Counted from the stretch's first letter, positions 1-12,360 are shown. The stretch: 64,000 bases of DNA from Delphinapterus leucas (GCF_002288925.2 NW_022098067.1:4044950-4108949); one strand, 5' to 3'. A program made the numbers and translations. Notes: generated from the letters alone by a model not told the origin.

Positions 1-2774
1 CTTTGGAAAAATGTCTGTTTAGATCTTCCACCCATTTTTTGATTGGGTTGTTGTTTTTTTTGATATTGAGCTGCGTGAGCTGTTTGCATATTTTGAAAAT
101 TAATCCATTGTCAGTTGCTTCATTTGCAAATATTTTCTCCCATTCTGTGGGCTGTGGTTTTCTTTTGTTTGTGGTTTCCTTTGCTGTATAAAGGCTTTTA
201 AGTTTAATTAGGTCTCCTTTGTTTATTTATGTTTTGATTTTTATTTCCCCAGGAGGCGGATCATGAAAGATCTTGCTGCAATTTATGTCAAAGAGTGTTC
301 TTCCTATGTTTTCCTTTAAGAGTTTTATAGTACCCAGGCTTACAGTTAGGTTTTTAATCCATTTTGAGTTTGTTTTTGTATATGGTATTAGAGAATGTTC
401 TAATTTCATTCTTTTACATTTAGCTGTCCAGTTTTCCCAGTGCTGCTTATTGAAGAGACTGTCTTTTCTCCATTGTATATTCTTGCCTCCTTCATCATTG
501 ATTAGTTGTCCATCGGTGCATGGATTTATCTCTAGGATTTCTATCCTGTTCCACTGATCTATATTCCTGGTTTTGTGCCAGTACCATACTGTTTTGATTA
601 CTGTACCTTTGTACTATAGTCTGAAGTCAGGGAGCCTGATTCCTCCATGTCTGTTTTGCTTTCTCAAGATTGCTTTGGCTATTTGTGGTCTTCTGTGTTT
701 CCATGCAAACTGTAAAGTTTTTTGCTCTAACTGTGATAGTTTTACTTGTTCCTTTCCAATATGAATTCCTTTTATTTGTTCTTCCTCTCCAATTACTGTA
801 GCTAGGACTTCCAGATCTATGTTGAATAAAAGTGGCGAGGGTGGACATCTTTGTCTTGTTCCTTATCTTAGAGGGAATGCTTTCAGATTTTCATCCCTGA
901 GTATGATGTTAGCTGTGGGTTTGTCATATATGACCTTTATTATGTTGAGGTATGTTCCCTCTATGCCCATTTTCTGGAGTTCTTATCATAAATGGATGTT
1001 GAATTTTATCAAAACCTTTTTCGGCATCTATCTAGATGATCAAATTGTTTTTATCCTTCAATTTGTTAATGTGGTGTATTAATTTTCAGATATTGAAAAA
1101 TCCTTGCATCCCTGGGATAAATCCCACTGGATCATGGTGTGTGATCCTTTTAATGTATTGTTGGATTTGATTTGCTAGTAATTTGTTAGGATTTTTGTAT
1201 CAATTGGCCTGGAATTTTCTATGTTGTGTTTTATCTTTATCTAGTTTTGGTATCGAGGTGATGGGGGCCTCATGGAATGAGTTCAGATGTGTTCCTTCAT
1301 GTGTATTTTTTTTTTTGGAATATTTTCAGAAGGATAGGTTTTAACTCTTCTCTAAATGTTTGGTAGAATTCACCTGTGAAGCCATCTGGTCCTGGACTTT
1401 TGTTTGTTGGGAGTTTCTAAATTACTGATTCAAGTTCAGTACTGGCAATTGGTCTGTTCATATTTTCTATTTCTTCCTGTTTCAGCCTTAAGAGATTGTA
1501 CCTTTCTAAGAATTTGTCCATTTCTTCTAGGTTGTCCTTTTTACTGGTGTATAGTTGCTCATAGTAGTCTTATGATCGCTTGTATTTCCATGGTGTCGGT
1601 TGTCCCTTCTCCTTTTTCATTTCTGATTTTATTCATCTGGACCCTCTCCCTTTTTTTCTTGATGTGTCTGCCCTATGGTTCATCAATTTTGTTTATCTTT
1701 TCAAAGAGCCAGGTTTTAGTTTCATTGATCTTTTCTATTGTTGTCTTAGTCTCTATTTCATTTATTATGTCTCTGATCTTTATGAACTTTGGGTTTTGTT
1801 TGTTCTTCTTTCTCTAGTTGCTTTAGGTGTAAGTTTAGGTTGTTTATTTGAGATTTTTCTAGTTTCCTGAGGTAAGCTTGTATCTTTATAAACTTCCGTC
1901 TCAGAACTGCTTTTGCTGCATCCCATAGGTTTTGGATTGTCTTGTTTTTGTTTTCATTTGTCTCTAGGTATTTTTTGAGTTCTTCTTTGATTTCTTCAGT
2001 GATCCATTAGTTGTTTAGTAGCATACTGTTTAGCCTCCACGTGTTTGTGTTTTTTGCAGTTTTTTTTTCTTGTAGTTGGTTTCTAGCCTCATAGTGTTAA
2101 GGTCGGAAAAGATGTTTGATATGACTTCAATTTTCTTAAATTTCCTGAGGCTTGCTTAGTGGTCCAGCATGTGGTCTATCTGTGAGAATGTTCCATGTGC
2201 ACTTGAAAAGGATGTGTATTCTGCTGCTTCCAGATGGAATGCTCTATAAATATCAATTACGTCCATCTGGTCTAAAGTTTGAATTAAGGCCTGTGTTTCC
2301 TTATTGATTTTCTGTCTGGATGACCTGTCCATTGATGTAAGTGGAGTGATGAAATACCCAACTATTATTGTGTTACTGTTGATCTCTCCTTTATGTGTGT
2401 TAACATTTGCCTTATATATGGGGGTGCTCCTATGTTGCATGCATATTTACAATTGTTATATTTTTTTCTTGGGTTGATCCTTTGCTCATTATGTAGTGTC
2501 CTTCTTTGTGTCTTGTAACAGTCTGTATTTTAAAGTCTATTTTGTTTGATATAAATATTGCTACTCTGGCCTTCTTTTGATTTCCATTTGCACGAATAAC
2601 TTTTTCCAACCCCTCACTTTCATTCTGTGTGTGTCTCTAGATCTGAAGTCATTCTCTTGTAGGCAACATATATACAGGTCTTGTTTTTGTATCCAGTCAA
2701 CCTGTCTTTGTCTTTTGGTTGAAGCATTTAGTCCATTTACATTTAACTATTGATATGTGTGTTCTTATCACCAT
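1..2774 (-). pseudogene. L1-A ORF2 remnant (endonuclease / reverse transcriptase)
   Basis: ORF2p normally supplies the endonuclease and reverse transcriptase for target-primed reverse transcription. The start codon is read at 2772-2774 on the minus strand by alignment with the other L1s in this window. Endonuclease-type sequence lies around 2160-2700 and RT-type sequence around 700-1900. The frame is interrupted by stops and small indels, including one near 1785 that L1-C lacks. At about 737-745 the sequence encoding SL jumps straight to LEQKIL, skipping FADD and about 140 codons, so no RT activity is possible. The C-terminal end is cut by the window edge. Confidence 0.85.
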
Positions 2775-2952
2775 TTTGTTAATTGTTTTGGATTTGTTTT
2801 TGTAGGTCTTTTGTTCGTCTTTCTACTTTTGTTCTCTTTTCTTCTGATTTGATGACTATCTTTAGTGTTATATCTGGATTCCTTTTTCTTTTTTGTGTGT
2901 ATATCTACCATAGATATTTGTCTTGTGGTTACCACGAGGTTTCAGTATAAGA

Positions 2953-2956
<4 letters not shown>

Positions 2957-2995
<39 letters not shown>

Positions 2996-3029
2996 TATAT
3001 ATATATATGCACACATATATGTATACACA
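2957..3029. repeat. (TA)n/(CA)n microsatellite inside L1-A
   Basis: About 20 TA dinucleotides are followed by CACACA and mixed TA/CA units. It lies in the inter-ORF part of L1-A, where L1-C has only a short TATATATA/GAGAGA run at 27289-27310. It therefore expanded after insertion. Confidence 0.9.
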
Positions 3030-3319
3030 CATACGTGATTGTGTTAAGTTGCTGATCTCTTAATTTCAAATGCATTTAAAATATACTCCGTTTGTACTCT
3101 CCTCCACTCATGATTACTGTTTTTGATATCATATTTACATCTAATTATTTTGTATACTATATCTAATTATATCCCTTAGCTACCTATTGTGTATACAGAT
3201 GAGTTTACTACTTTTGTCTTTTAAGCTCCCTGCTAATTTGTGTGTGGATGATTCTCTACCTTTACTGTATGTTTGCCTTTACTGGTGAGCTTTTTCATTC
3301 CATAATTTTCTTGTTTCTA

Positions 3320-4217
3320 GTTGTTACCTTTTCTTTTTCACCTTGAAAATTTCCTTTAATATTTTTTGTAAAGGTGGTTTAGTGGTGCTGAAATCGTTCA
3401 GCTTTTGCTTGTCTGTAAAGCTTTTGATTTCTCCATCAAATTTGAAGGAGAGCCTTGCTGGATAGAGTATTCTTGGTTGTAGGTCTTCCCTTTCATCTCT
3501 TTAAATATACTATGCCATTCTCTTCTGGCCTGCAGAGTTTCTGCTGAAAAATCAGCTGATAGCCTTATGGAGTTCCCTTGTATGTTATTTGTTGCTTTTC
3601 CCTTGTTGTGTTTAATAGTCTCTCTTTATCTTTAATTTTCATCATTTTGATTATAAGGTGCCTTGGGATGTCTCTCTTTGAATTAATCCTGTATGGGGTT
3701 CTCTGCACTTCCCAGACTTGGGTGACTGTTTCCTTTCCCATGTTAGGGACATTTTTAGCTATTATCTATTCAAATATTTTCCCAGGCCCTTTCTCTCTAT
3801 CTTCTCTTTCTGGGACCCCTATAATGCAAATATTAGTGTGCTTGATGTTGTCCCAGAGGTCTCTTAAACTGTCCTCATTTCTTTCATTCATTTTTCTTTT
3901 CTCTGTTCTGCAGTAGTGATTTCCACTACTCTGTCTTCCAGCTCAGTGATCCGTTCTTCTGCATCATTTAGTCTATTACTGATTCCTTCTAGTGTATTTT
4001 TCATTCCAGTTATTGTATTCTTCAACTCTGTTTGGTTGCTCCTTATATTTCTATCTCATTGTTAAAAACTTCTAACTTCCCACTCTGTCCATCCATTCTT
4101 CTCCTGAGTTCTTTGATCATCTTTGTGATCATTATGATTTCTTGGGTAGACACTTAGTTCTTCTTCTGGGGTTTTATCTTGCTCTTTCATCTGGAACATA
4201 GTCCTCTGCCACCTCAT
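3320..4217 (-). pseudogene. L1-A ORF1 remnant
   Basis: ORF1p is the RNA-binding coiled-coil trimer of the L1 particle. The start codon is read at 4215-4217 on the minus strand, in a context matching the ORF1 start of L1-C (26097). The reverse complement between about 3860 and 4200 encodes a charged stretch typical of the coiled coil, and the C-terminal RNA-binding part follows toward 3320. Stops and frameshifts break it throughout. The 3' limit is approximate. Confidence 0.7.
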
Positions 4218-5324
4218 GTTATCCAAGTTGCTGTTTGTATTTTTATGTATGTGGTAGGTTAGTTACATTTCTCAACCTTGGAGAAGTTGTTCTTTGTTGG
4301 AGATCCTATGTGTCCCAGCAGTACACTCCCTTGTTTTCACACATGGGCCAGGGACGAGCTCTTTCCAGGGTAGGTTCTGGCCTGCTTTGTGTTCTGCAGG
4401 CTGTGGGATTGTACTTTTATTACTTCTGGTGTCTGCCCCCTGGTGGGCAGGGCTGTTCTAGATGCTTGTGAATGCTTCCTGGTTAGAGGGGGTCAGTGCC
4501 TGCCCACTGGTGGGTGGAGTTTGGCCTTGGCCCTCTGGTGGGCAGGGCTGTGTCTAAGGTCATGTCCTGAGGTGGCTGTTGGCTCAGAATGTCTTTAGGC
4601 AGCCTGTCTGCTGATGGGTGTAGTTGTATCCCCACCCAGATAGTTGTTTTGCCTGAGGCATCCCAGCACTGGAGACTACAGGCTGTTGGATGTGGCCAGG
4701 TTTTGGTACTAATGACCCAGTATGTCAGCCACCAGGAGGTTTCACACAGATAAATACTCCCTAATATGTCCCTCACCAGTGTCTATGTCCCCAGGGTGAG
4801 CCACAGACTCCCCAGGAGACCCTCCAACGGTAGCAGGTAGCTCTGATCCAGGCTCCCACCAAATTACTGCTTTTGCTCTTGGTTCCTGTGTAGGTGAGAT
4901 TTCGTGGGCATTCTTTAAGAATGAAGTCTCTATTTCCCTCAGTCCCTTGGAGTGCCTCCAATTAAGCCCCACTGGCCTTCAAAGCCATATGGGGTCTCCT
5001 CTTCCTGGTGCTGGACTCTCAAGATGGGGAGCCTGATATGGGCCTAAGAACTCTTATTCCTATGGGAGAACATCTGCAATATAACTGTTCTCCAATTTGT
5101 GGGTTGCCCACCTGGGGTTTATGGGATTTGATCATATCAAAAGTCCACACCTCCTACCTGTTTCATTGTTCTTTCTTTATGTCTTTAGTTGTAGATCTTT
5201 ACTGGTAAGTTTCAGTCTCTTTCATTGATGGTTGTTCTGCACCTTTTTGTGATCTTGGTATACTCATGGGAGGAGGTGAGCTCAGGGTCTTTCTACTCCA
5301 CCTTCTTTGCTGCTCACTCCTCAG

Positions 5325-6110
5325 ACCAAATGTTTTGTTGACATCTTCAACTTTTCTTGTTCACACCCTATGTCCCATCCATCAGGAATTCTTGTAGGCT
5401 CTCCCTTCAGAAAATAACCAGAATTACCACTTCTTCTGCTTCTACCTCGGCCACAATCATATCCAATATGGATTATTGTAATAGCCTCTTGATTATTCTC
5501 TCTGCTTCTACTCTTCCACCCCTGCAATCTGTTCCCAATACAACATCCAGAGTGACATCATTAAGATAAATATAGATCATATCATCTCATTTTCCTGCTC
5601 AAAACCTTCCAATGGCTCCAAATTTCTCTAAGAAAACCAAAGCCCATACAGTGGACCTGTTCCCTCTTATCTTTCTGACCTCCTCTCTTACTATTCTCCC
5701 CTTCACTCACTCACCACAGGTAGTTCCTCCTGAGGGCTTTTACACTGGCTGTTTCCTTGGGTTGGAATATTCTTCCCCAAGCTTTCTGTATGGCTATATC
5801 CCTCTCCACCTTCAAAGCTAAGTTCAAATATCACCTTCTCAATAACACTTATTCTAATACTCTGTTTAAACCTACAACCATCCCACTTCCCCTAAAGCCT
5901 CCAACCCCTCACACTCTGCTCTTCCTTTACCCATGGCACTGCTCAACTTCTAACATACTATATAGTTATATTTTATATCTCCCTCTAATAGGCTTTAATT
6001 TCTGTTAAGGCCAGGGTTCTTTGTCTATTGTTTCACTGATATATCTCAAGTACCTAATACCTGGTACATCATGGGTGCCTAATAGATATTTTTTGAATAA
6101 CTAAATGAAG
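5325..6110 (+). mobile_element. L2 LINE 3' portion
   Basis: This stretch follows the remembered L2 3' consensus in order: a CCCATCCATCAG-type motif near 5377, GGATTATTGTAATAGCCTC near 5469, CCAATGGCTCC near 5609, GGAATATTCTTCCCC near 5764, TCAAATATCACCTTCTC near 5824, and the terminal AGGGTTCTTTGTCTATTG ... TTTTTTGAATAACTAAATGAA. The sequence is old, with many substitutions and no open frame. It abuts the 5' end of L1-A, so L1-A inserted into or beside it. Confidence 0.85.
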
Positions 6111-6600
6111 TTTTAGAAACTGCATATTTTACCTGTATCGGTGTCAGAACCAATGCCAAAATAAATTTAAATACATTATAGAACAGTTTGATAATCAACA
6201 TTAACTGTTCCAGGTGACAAATTAATTTTCTGAAGGTAAATCATATCTTAACACCAGTTCCAGGTCAAATTGTCAAGAAAGATTAATTACCCTTTCTCCC
6301 TCTACTAGTCTTCCCTCCTTATCTTATTTTTCTTACCTATATCCCATTTTGAAAGAAATCTGCTACATAAACTAACTCCTTCTAGCACATTAGTCCATAA
6401 TGGCTTGAAGTAGGTACTTCATCAGAAAAATGCCTATAATTTCTTTATTTTCAAAATTCATAGTTTTCTTAAACGAATGTTTTTTGTCTTATACATTTAG
6501 TTGTCTTGTGTTTGTGAATATTTGAGAGATTTAAACATCAATTTTGCAATGTGGAATTATTTTTATTTGAACAAGTCATTCCTCTTTCACTCTTAATTCC
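6111..6600. other. Non-coding stretch, no gene seen
   Basis: AT-rich sequence between L2 and a MIR. No open frame of note, no recognisable splice-flanked exon and no repeat I can name. Confidence 0.5.
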
Positions 6601-6639
6601 CTTCACTAGGAATTTGGTTTAGGGAGCCAGAGGGCTCAA

Positions 6640-6815
6640 TCACTAAGCTATTTAGCATCTTAGTGGCTCAGTTTCTTCCTCTGAAAGATACAAATATTAG
6701 TAGTGTCATCATCACAGGATCATTGTGAGAATTCAGTGTGTTAACATATATAGAACCCATTGAATAGTGCTAGGCCTATAATAGCACCATATGAGGGTTA
6801 GTTTTTATTATTGAT
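6640..6815 (+). mobile_element. MIR SINE (old)
   Basis: The order AGTGGCTCAGTTTCTTCCTC ... ATCATTGTGAGAATTCAGTG ... GTTAACATATATAGAACCC ... TAGTGCTAGGCC matches the sense strand of the mammalian-wide MIR consensus (TGGCTCAGTTTCCTCATC, TTGTTGTGAGGATTAAATG, AGAACAGTGCCTGGC). It is strongly diverged, without tail or detectable target duplication. Limits are approximate. Confidence 0.75.
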
Positions 6816-7047
6816 ACCCCAATTTTGAAATTTAAGTTGTACATTTATTTACAAATATAATTCTGTGGCTTTTTAGCTTAGGGTATGGATTTAAAGTTAA
6901 AGAGAACAGGGTGACATAACACAATTTTAAAATGGTAGCTTTGCTCAGTGATCTAACAAGTAAATTACTTAATATTACATAAATCAATATATACTATACT
7001 TAATGCGTACCTGCTTCTTTCCTTATTTCATCCTGAAGTTTCTGAGG

Positions 7048-8201
7048 GCTAGAATGGGAGAAAATATTTGCAAATGAAGTAACTGACAAAAGATTAATCT
7101 CCAAAATATACAAGCAGCTCATGCAGGTCAATATCAAAAAAACAAACAGCCCAGTCAAAAAATGGGTGGAAGACCTAAATAGACATTTCTCCAAAGAAGA
7201 CATACAGATGGCCAGCAAACACATGAAAAGATGCTCAACATCATTAATTATTAGAGAAATGAAAATCAAAACTACAATAAGGTATCACCTCACACCGTTC
7301 AGAATGGCCATCATCAAAAAATCTAGAAACAATAAATTCTGGAGAGGGTGTGGAGAAAAGGGAACCCTCTTACACTGTTGGTGGGAATGTAAATTGATAT
7401 AGCCACTATGGAGAACAGTATGGACATTCCTTAAAAAACCTAAAAATAGAACTACCATATGACCCAGCAATCCCACTCCTGGACATATACCCAGAGAAAA
7501 TCATAATTCAGAAAGATGCATGCACCCTAATGTGCATTGCAACACTATTTACAATCACCAGGACATGGAAGCAACATAAATGTCCATTGACAAAGGAATG
7601 GATAAAGAAGATGTGGTACATATATACAATGGAATATTACTCAGCCATTAAAAGGAATGAAATTGTGCCATTTGCAGAGACACGGATGGACCTAGAGACT
7701 GTCATAAAGAGTGAAGTAAGTCAGAAAGAGAAAAACATATATATGTATATATATGTATAATATTGCTTATAATATATATGTTTATATATGTTTATAATAT
7801 TGCTTATAATATATATTGCTTATAATATATATGTATAATATTGTTTATATGTAGAATCTAGAAAAATGATACAGATGAACTTATTTGCAAGGCAGAAATA
7901 GAGACACAGACGTAGAGAACAAACATGGATTCCAAGGGCGGGGAAGAAGGGGGATGAATTGGGAGATTGGGATTGACATATATACACTATTATGTATAAA
8001 ATAGATAATTAATGAGAACCTGCTGTATGGCACAGAGAACTCTACTCAGTACTCTGTGGTGACCTAAATGGGAAGGAAATCCAAAAAAATATAGGGGATA
8101 TATATATATATATATATATAGCTAATTCACTTTGCTGTACAGCAGAAACTAACACAACATTGTAAAGCAACTATACTCCAATAAAAATTAATTAAAAAAT
8201 A
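7048..8201 (+). mobile_element. L1-G: 5'-truncated L1 with 12-bp target duplication
   Basis: A 1.15-kb 3' fragment of L1 begins in the ORF2 C-terminal region (GGGAGAAAATATTTGCAAAT) and runs through the 3' UTR to an A-rich end. It is flanked by a perfect 12-bp duplication, AAGTTTCTGAGG, at 7036-7047 and 8202-8213, so the insertion boundaries are exact. The ORF2 remnant extends to the stop near 7859-7861 but is disrupted by an AT expansion at 7736-7848. A second TA run lies at 8098-8120. Confidence 0.95.
7736..7848. repeat. AT-rich minisatellite-like expansion in L1-G
   Basis: The motif TATATATGT/TATAATATTGCTTATAA recurs several times between the ORF2 C-terminal coding remnant and its final codons. 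The other L1 copies have only a short spacer there (for example 37213-37240). It is a local expansion within the inserted element. Confidence 0.8.
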
Positions 8202-8213
8202 AAGTTTCTGAGG

Positions 8214-9435
8214 ACAAGAACTGCTCTAATTAAAATTACAGGGGTCCCAAAGTACCTAACAGAATACAGTCCATCCTGTGGGTGCTTATTAAACATTTAA
8301 TGATAATATTTCAGGATTCTCAAAAACATTATTTAATGTTTTGTTCTGATATTTTGGTAAAGTAACTTGCACTTTTGACCATCATGTCTTTCTAGTAGTA
8401 GAGGCTGCATGTACAAATGGTATTTGCAAGGTTAAATCTATTTAAAACCAAGGACTCACTTCATCTTTCCTCTGAATATTTTATCCCTTAACAACTAAAT
8501 GCAAAGACAACATAGATGTGTAGCTCTGCTGTTTCAAAGCTTAGTGGATTTTTGTTTGATTACTGTATTGATCTAATTTTTTAATGAAAATTTGTGTGGC
8601 CTGCTTGCTGAAATATTTTTCATAAATGGAATAAACTCAGTGCACTGTTTTCTTTCTTTCCCTTTTTATTCTCATTCCTTTTAAACCATGTTAGAAAGGC
8701 AAATCAAAGAAGAAACTTCTTATTCAGTCCCTTAGGCTGTATAAGACCTTAAGCACAGCCGTGTAATACTGGCAAGCCCAGTTCTATAACTTGATATAGT
8801 AGATGATTCTCCAGTTGGAGTAGCAAGTGCGAAAAGAGGAATTGCCATACAGAAAACCATCTACAGGCAATCAGAAACCTTTAAATGTGATGTCCCTAAG
8901 GCTTTAGGAGAAAGATTGTATCTACTGGAAATTTCAGAATGAAGAGGGGTAAGTCATGGGGAGTCCTTTTCCCTGCACCTATAGACTGTGGGACTGTCAA
9001 ATAGACACTAAAATTAAGAGTCTCAAAGAAATATGTTGTGTGTTTGTGGGGTGGAGTAGAGGGAAACAACAATGGCTGCCCTAACCTCTGGGAGCTCTTC
9101 TGGCACTGTGACTGACTGTGGGCAGGATTCAAGTTTCCACTAACCAAGCTCAAGGGAAACTTATATAGAAAAAAAGGACTATAAGAAAAGTTAAAATATG
9201 AGGTTATCCTTTTCAGGACCCTCTGGTAAAGAGAGGGTCTGCCTCTGACCCATCATGAGCAATAACAAGTAGTGGGCGTAAAGGGTGATAGCAGTAGTTA
9301 TAGAAGTGACAAGGCTGATATTAGTGATATAGGCAGCAAAATGCCCAGTCCTGCCTCCAAGATAGATATCAAACAGCAGATTCCAATGAAAACTTCTAGA
9401 CATAAAGAATAATAATAGGTACTCTATATACATTT
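8214..9435. other. Non-coding stretch, no gene seen
   Basis: Apparently unique sequence between L1-G and a MIR. The longest open frames are under 90 codons, overlap on opposite strands and show no domain I recognise. Confidence 0.5.
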
Positions 9436-9439
9436 CTTA

Positions 9440-9582
9440 TTCATCACACTCTAATCATATAGATATCATAATCTTCATTTTATGGGTTAAAAGGTGAGTA
9501 AACTGAGGTGTAGACAGTTGTATACCTTGTCTGAAGACACACAACTAGTAAGATGAGCAGCTCAGGATAGGACCTAGAACTA
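9440..9582 (-). mobile_element. MIR SINE, antisense (old)
   Basis: ATTTTATGGGT ... AACTGAGGTGTAGACAG ... CTTGTCTGAAGACACACAAC ... AGCTCAGGATAGGACC follows the MIR minus-strand consensus (ATTTTACAGATGAGGAAACTGAGG, CTTGCCCAAGGTCACACAGC, AGCCGGGATTCGAACC). It is diverged. Limits are approximate. Confidence 0.75.
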
Positions 9583-10540
9583 TTTTTTTGAAAACACACT
9601 GCCTCTCTATAAAAGTTTTTATTAATCAGATTATTAAATTGACTAGAACACTTAATTCCAAGACACCATAGTTGGAAGTAGCATAGTTGTGAAACTTTAT
9701 TTGATCAATGTTTCTACTTTATTACTAGAAAAAATTTAATCTTTGTTCAACATTATAAGGTTATTATCCATCTGAATTATTGAAAAGTAAGCCCTTCTGT
9801 CATTAACTAAAGTGTCTCAAAGTTTGAGAATGATTGAAATACACTATTGACCAACTCTACAGAATGAGTCACTCAGCTGACTATAAATTAGAAATATGCT
9901 TGCTCTATAGAAAGAAAAACAGCCAATACAATTTTATTGCTACTTTGATTTCTCATTTGCTTTTCTATTATTCAGAGAAGCACAATTGATTTTTATTTCC
10001 TCTTTCAAATTACCTTAGTCAAGAAACAATGAACCATAGAATTCCTTTAAGGCTTTGTGACTCGGTCAAACAATTAGAAAATTATTTTGATAACTTAAAA
10101 ATGTAGTATGCTTTCTAATCATATAGAACAAAAATGTATATTTGGAATGAAAAATGCTAATATTGCTTAAAAGATTGTTATTAAAATAACATAGGGTAAT
10201 TTCTATGTTTAATAAAAGATATTCCACCTAAATTGAAAGCTACCACAAAGGGAATACAGTGACCAAATCTCAAATATCTCAGCTTATAATTGGAAAGAAC
10301 AATCATGAGGTAATGAAAACATATATACATGGGCAAACACAAATTAGTAATATAGACACATAGACATTGTTCATGGAACAATAATAATATCTTGCCTCCT
10401 CAACACTTTCACCTATTTATCTTCTTTGAACATCAAGGCAAGTATATGAGGTAGATAGACAAGGATTGGTATTCCCATCTTCTAGAGGTGGACCTCTTCA
10501 TTCACTGGATTACTAAAAGACAAATGGAATAAGACCCTAT
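9583..10540. other. Non-coding stretch, no gene seen
   Basis: AT-rich, apparently unique sequence. No coding signal and no repeat I can name. Confidence 0.45.
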
Positions 10541-10542
10541 TT

Positions 10543-11145
10543 TGTTTATCTATTGCTATGTAACAAAACATCCCCAAATTTACCTGTTTAGAACCACCAT
10601 TGCATCTGCCACTCCCCTCCCATTTTGTGGATGAGGAATTTCAGAAGTGTTTGGCTTGTGGTTTGTTTCTGATCTGTGAAGCATCAGCTGGGCCAGCAGG
10701 TGAGGGTTCAACTTCCAAAATGGTTTCTTCATATACATGTCTGCCACCTCAGTGCTTCATGGTGTCTTTCCATCTCCACATCACATTTTATCCTCCAGGA
10801 CCTCTCTATGTATGGACTTCTTACACACTTAGTAGTATCAGGGTGGTCACACTTCTTATATAGTGGCTGCCTTGCAAGAGGCAGAAGTGGAAGCTGCCAT
10901 GCCAGTTAAGGGTTATGGCTAGAACTGGCATGATAACACTGCTTCTGCTGGTTTTCTTATTGTTGTGGTTGGAGATTTTTGTTTGTTTTGGTTTTGGTCA
11001 AGGTAGTCACAGGACCTGCCCAGATTCAAGGAGGAGGACAAATAGACTCCCTCTCTTAATGGGGGAGTGGTAAAGTCACATTGTAGAAGAATGTGGAGGG
11101 TGGGAGATATTGTTGTGGTCATCTCTGGAACATATAATCTTCCAT
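10543..11145 (+). mobile_element. Ancient mammalian interspersed repeat, class unresolved
   Basis: The order TATTGCTATGTAACAAA, CAGCTGGGCCAG, TTCTTATATAGTGGCTGCCTT, AGGTAGTCACAGGACC, TGCCCAGATTCAAGGAGG and GAGATATTGTTGTGGTCATC resembles a common old mammalian repeat beginning TATGGCTGTGTAACAAA. I believe it is an LTR or DNA-element family, but I cannot name it from memory. No coding sequence is credible here. Confidence 0.55.
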
Positions 11146-11149
11146 AAAC

Positions 11150-12347
11150 TCAGATTCTCTTAATCTCTATCCAGTGATGTCTCCACCACATCAAACTGCT
11201 CCATAGGAAAACAACAAAACAGATTCAATAAATGTATATGGTTTTAAACTTGCATTATAATGACTTTTAAATATATCCATCTAGTAAATTTCTAATACCA
11301 CCATGGATTGTACAGTATTTTGCACCAAGCTGATTTGATTATTCTTAGAGAAATGGCTCAAGACTACTTTTAACCTCTTACAGCCTCTACTATAAATCCT
11401 TGTGTCGCTGTGATACTGACACCTACCAGCCACCAGAGCTCCAACTCTGCCTGCTGTTCTTTCCCCATTTCTCACTTAAACCCCTCCTCTGTATTGTCAC
11501 TGAAGACTTTTTTCTTGTCAGGCATACTTTACTGTCCTGTCTAATCTTCTCACCAACTTTCAATGCTTGTCCAAGATACTGTCGATGAAAACTTAAATAA
11601 TAGTCAACCTAAAAAAGAAATAAAGAATTTTATTGTAGTCAACCTGAGGATTATAATTCAGCAGACAGTCTTTCAGAAAGCTCTTAGGACTGTTCTACCC
11701 ACTAGAGTTCAAAGCAACAGTTACATATATTTTGAGAAAAGGATTATACATCAAAGTAACATACTGACAGTTTACATAGTCCAAATCTACACATACAAGG
11801 CGAGTAGTGGGGTCATTGTGACCCTTTACACGATTGAGAAAGGAATGTTATCTCCTAAGGAGCTACCTTGCTGGTACCAGGAGAAAAATTGCTCTTTTCA
11901 GTAGAGCAGGAATTCCTGTGTCTTCTAAGGTCTGGTTAACGAATAATGCGCATGTACAGTGCTCACTAAAGAGGAGGGACAAGGCCCAAATGGGCTGAGA
12001 GAAAATTTTATGTTTAAATTTTTCTTGTCTTGCCATAAAATGAATTTTGTTTTATTAATACTATTACCTACCTTCCTACTAAAAAGACAGGAATCCACAT
12101 ATTCATTAGAATGTAGCACATCCTAAAAACACATAGACTCCTCACCTTCCCTCACCCCCTTTTTCTCCCCTAGGCAAACAATACAAAGAGACAAAAATCC
12201 CCACATGTATAAAATCCCAGATAAGAGATAGAGGCAGGGTAAAGAGCTTGTTAGTGATAAGAAAACAAAATAAAAATTACCTTGTAAAAACTCAGAAGTT
12301 ATAAATGAGATGTTGGTATAAAAAAGAGCAATAGGGAGCAGGATGAG
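11150..12347. other. Non-coding; possible old antisense LTR in 11605-12180
   Basis: Open frames here are short (at most 113 codons, 11563-11904) and without a recognisable domain. The segment from about 11605 (AATAAAGAATTTTATTGTAG) to about 12180 has the look of an antisense cetartiodactyl LTR, including CTTTCAGAAAGCTCTTAGG and GGAATGTTATCTCCTAAGG. That is a memory-based impression at low confidence. Confidence 0.3.
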
Positions 12348-12360
12348 GGGTAGAGATTTT

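Larger units (their letters stand above)
1..5323 (-). mobile_element. L1-A: L1 LINE, minus strand, 3' end beyond window
   Basis: The plus strand reads as the reverse complement of an L1, from the ORF2 C-terminal region at position 1, through endonuclease sequence (about 2150-2774) and ORF1 (about 3320-4217), to a 5' UTR ending near 5323. The 5' end reads as a GGTGGAGTAGAAAGACCC-type start, as in the other L1s here. The 3' UTR and tail lie to the left of the window, so no target-site duplication can be checked. ORF1 and ORF2 are broken by many stops and frameshifts. ORF2 has an in-frame internal deletion near 737-745 that removes the FADD active-site box, and the same junction occurs in L1-C. 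A TA/CA microsatellite (2957-3029) lies between ORF2 and ORF1. Confidence 0.93.
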
